NCBI RefSeq assembly: GCF_037991315.1
Contig: NZ_CP150300.1
Span: 6,014,001-6,078,000 of the forward strand
Length of the DNA: 64,000 nucleotides
Origin: Paenibacillus sp. FSL H8-0079
GTDB lineage: Bacteria; Bacillota; Bacilli; Paenibacillales; Paenibacillaceae
Direction: 5' to 3'
Within the stretch, counting starts at the first letter, position 1; every line of letters begins with the position of its first letter. Of the stretch, positions 63,089 to 64,000 are shown in pieces. The notes beneath the pieces were generated by a model, which saw nothing but the letters and a program-made list of their open reading frames with translations, was not told where the DNA came from and made no database searches. A program made the translations under genes and the position numbers.

Positions 63089-64000
63089 TCATTCCGTGCT
63101 ACTGCTTGAATTGCCTGATATGCGAGGTTGTCTCTTCCGCATCTCCCCCGGTGAAACTCCGAAATGCTTCTTGAATACCCGATAGAAGTAGGACACATCT
63201 TCATAACCCGCCATCTCGGCAATATGCTTGAACGGAATCTGTTCATCCATCACCCATTCCTTCGCTCGCGTCATACGCAACTGGACAACATAGTCGGTCA
63301 CATTCACCTCATACTCTTTCTTGAATACCTTACTGAGATATTCCTTACTGACAAAAAAGATATGGGCGAGCTGCTCCAGCGTAATCATCTCCATACAGTG
63401 CTGCTCAATGTATTGCTTCACCTCGTCCAGGTTCAGCTTGTTCTTGAATTTACGCTGTGCAATCAGCTGCTCCAAAGCCTGGTAGTACGGTGCGGATATC
63501 CAATCCATTGTGGATTCGATGGAAGCCAGCGCTGTCGAAGGAGGTAGCGCCGTTGCCACTGGACGCTCATACAATGCATTAGAGACGCACAACTCATCCA
63601 GCAAAGCCTGTAATTCATGAGCCACCCGCCCGAGCTGCCGGGGTCTGTTAATCTCGCATCGTTCCAGCTTCTGCTGTAATTGCTGGAACCATTCCCGCAG
63701 ACTCTGAACGTTCAGGTCATTAAACCGCAAGCGAGCCTGCTGCTGGAACAAAGAAAAATCACCAGCAAACGCAGAGGGATACGATTCCCATGATTCAGGC
63801 GCTGATTCAACCTTTTCTAATTCTTTTGCACATTTGGCCAGCACACCATTCAGTTCATCCGGATTCACCGGTTTGAGCAGATAATCAGCAGCCCGATGAC
63901 GGATCGCGTGTTTCGCATAATTGAAGTCGTCATATCCGCTCACCACGATCACCTTGATCTGTGGGTATTGTCCGCTCAGCGTCTGTAACAGCTCCACACC
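63089..64000 (-). CDS. AraC-type response regulator (YesN-like), N terminus cut by window end
   Basis: The frame is open to the window end; the upstream start is missing. The visible part begins inside a receiver domain (ELLQTLSGQYPQIKVIVVSGYDDF, then the conserved Lys in YLLKPVNPDEL). A linker with helical segments follows, and two AraC helix-turn-helix motifs end the protein (TLEQLAHIFFVSKEYLSKVF and HIAEMAGYEDVSYFYRVFK). It probably works with a YesM-type histidine kinase beyond the window to activate the adjacent sugar ABC genes. The phospho-acceptor Asp lies outside the window. Confidence 0.9.
   Translation of the reverse strand, partial: GVELLQTLSGQYPQIKVIVVSGYDDFNYAKHAIRHRAADYLLKPVNPDELNGVLAKCAKELEKVESAPESWESYPSAFAGDFSLFQQQARLRFNDLNVQSLREWFQQLQQKLERCEINRPRQLGRVAHELQALLDELCVSNALYERPVATALPPSTALASIESTMDWISAPYYQALEQLIAQRKFKNKLNLDEVKQYIEQHCMEMITLEQLAHIFFVSKEYLSKVFKKEYEVNVTDYVVQLRMTRAKEWVMDEQIPFKHIAEMAGYEDVSYFYRVFKKHFGVSPGEMRKRQPRISGNSSSSTE

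Overview
The window looks like chromosomal DNA of a spore-forming Firmicute, most probably Paenibacillus or a close relative. The evidence is GGAGG-type ribosome sites, a spoIIR gene, a glyA-ywlG-ywlE-mntP-ywlC-spoIIR-prmC-prfA block in the Bacillus/Paenibacillus order, S-layer-homology surface proteins and moderate GC. No rRNA, tRNA, CRISPR array, prophage or transposase gene was found.

Layout. (1) 0-17.2 kb, minus strand: the conserved block prfA-prmC-spoIIR-ywlC-mntP-ywlE-ywlG-glyA. Two SEDS (RodA/FtsW) paralogues sit between prmC and spoIIR. A two-gene surface operon sits between ywlC and mntP: a secreted NHL-repeat protein ending in a dockerin, and a 1454-residue S-layer protein with four cohesin-like modules. 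rpiB, which lies between ywlE and ywlG in B. subtilis, is absent. (2) 17.2-21.7 kb: a nitrilase-family amidohydrolase, ychF, a GNAT acetyltransferase and two small exported proteins. (3) 21.8-32.5 kb: isopentenyl-diphosphate isomerase, then a seven-gene translationally coupled carotenoid operon (two CrtN-like desaturases, CrtM-like synthase, CruF-like hydratase, acyltransferase, glycosyltransferase, CrtNb-like oxidase) and a CarH-type MerR/B12 regulator. The crt and carH promoters each carry three 11-bp direct repeats, the arrangement expected of CarH operators, so light control is likely. (4) 32.6-40.5 kb: a PLD-family membrane protein, tetR-ykkC-ykkD, a 43-residue membrane protein outside the main ORF set, and tetR plus an RND pump.

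(5) 40.7-54.8 kb: reductive pyrimidine degradation. A PucR-type regulator faces a long minus-strand run: ABC importer, beta-alanine-type aminotransferase, M20 carbamoylase, nitrilase-type beta-ureidopropionase, PreT, PreA, dihydropyrimidinase and a small protein of unknown function. Together these could import a pyrimidine, reduce it, open the ring, hydrolyse the carbamoyl product and transaminate beta-alanine. (6) 55.2-59.6 kb: two unusual chemoreceptors around moaA. (7) 59.7-64.0 kb: a sugar ABC transporter with a cre site and the C-terminal part of a YesN-type response regulator cut by the window end.

Beyond genes, the window holds a dispersed, MITE-like palindromic repeat (four copies, one cut by the window edge) with TTACAC...GTGTAA ends and compensatory changes in its stem, and a second large inverted repeat between preA and preT. 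The most noteworthy systems are the surface cohesin/dockerin pair and the light-switch architecture of the carotenoid region. All functional calls come from reading motifs and family resemblance; no database search was run.
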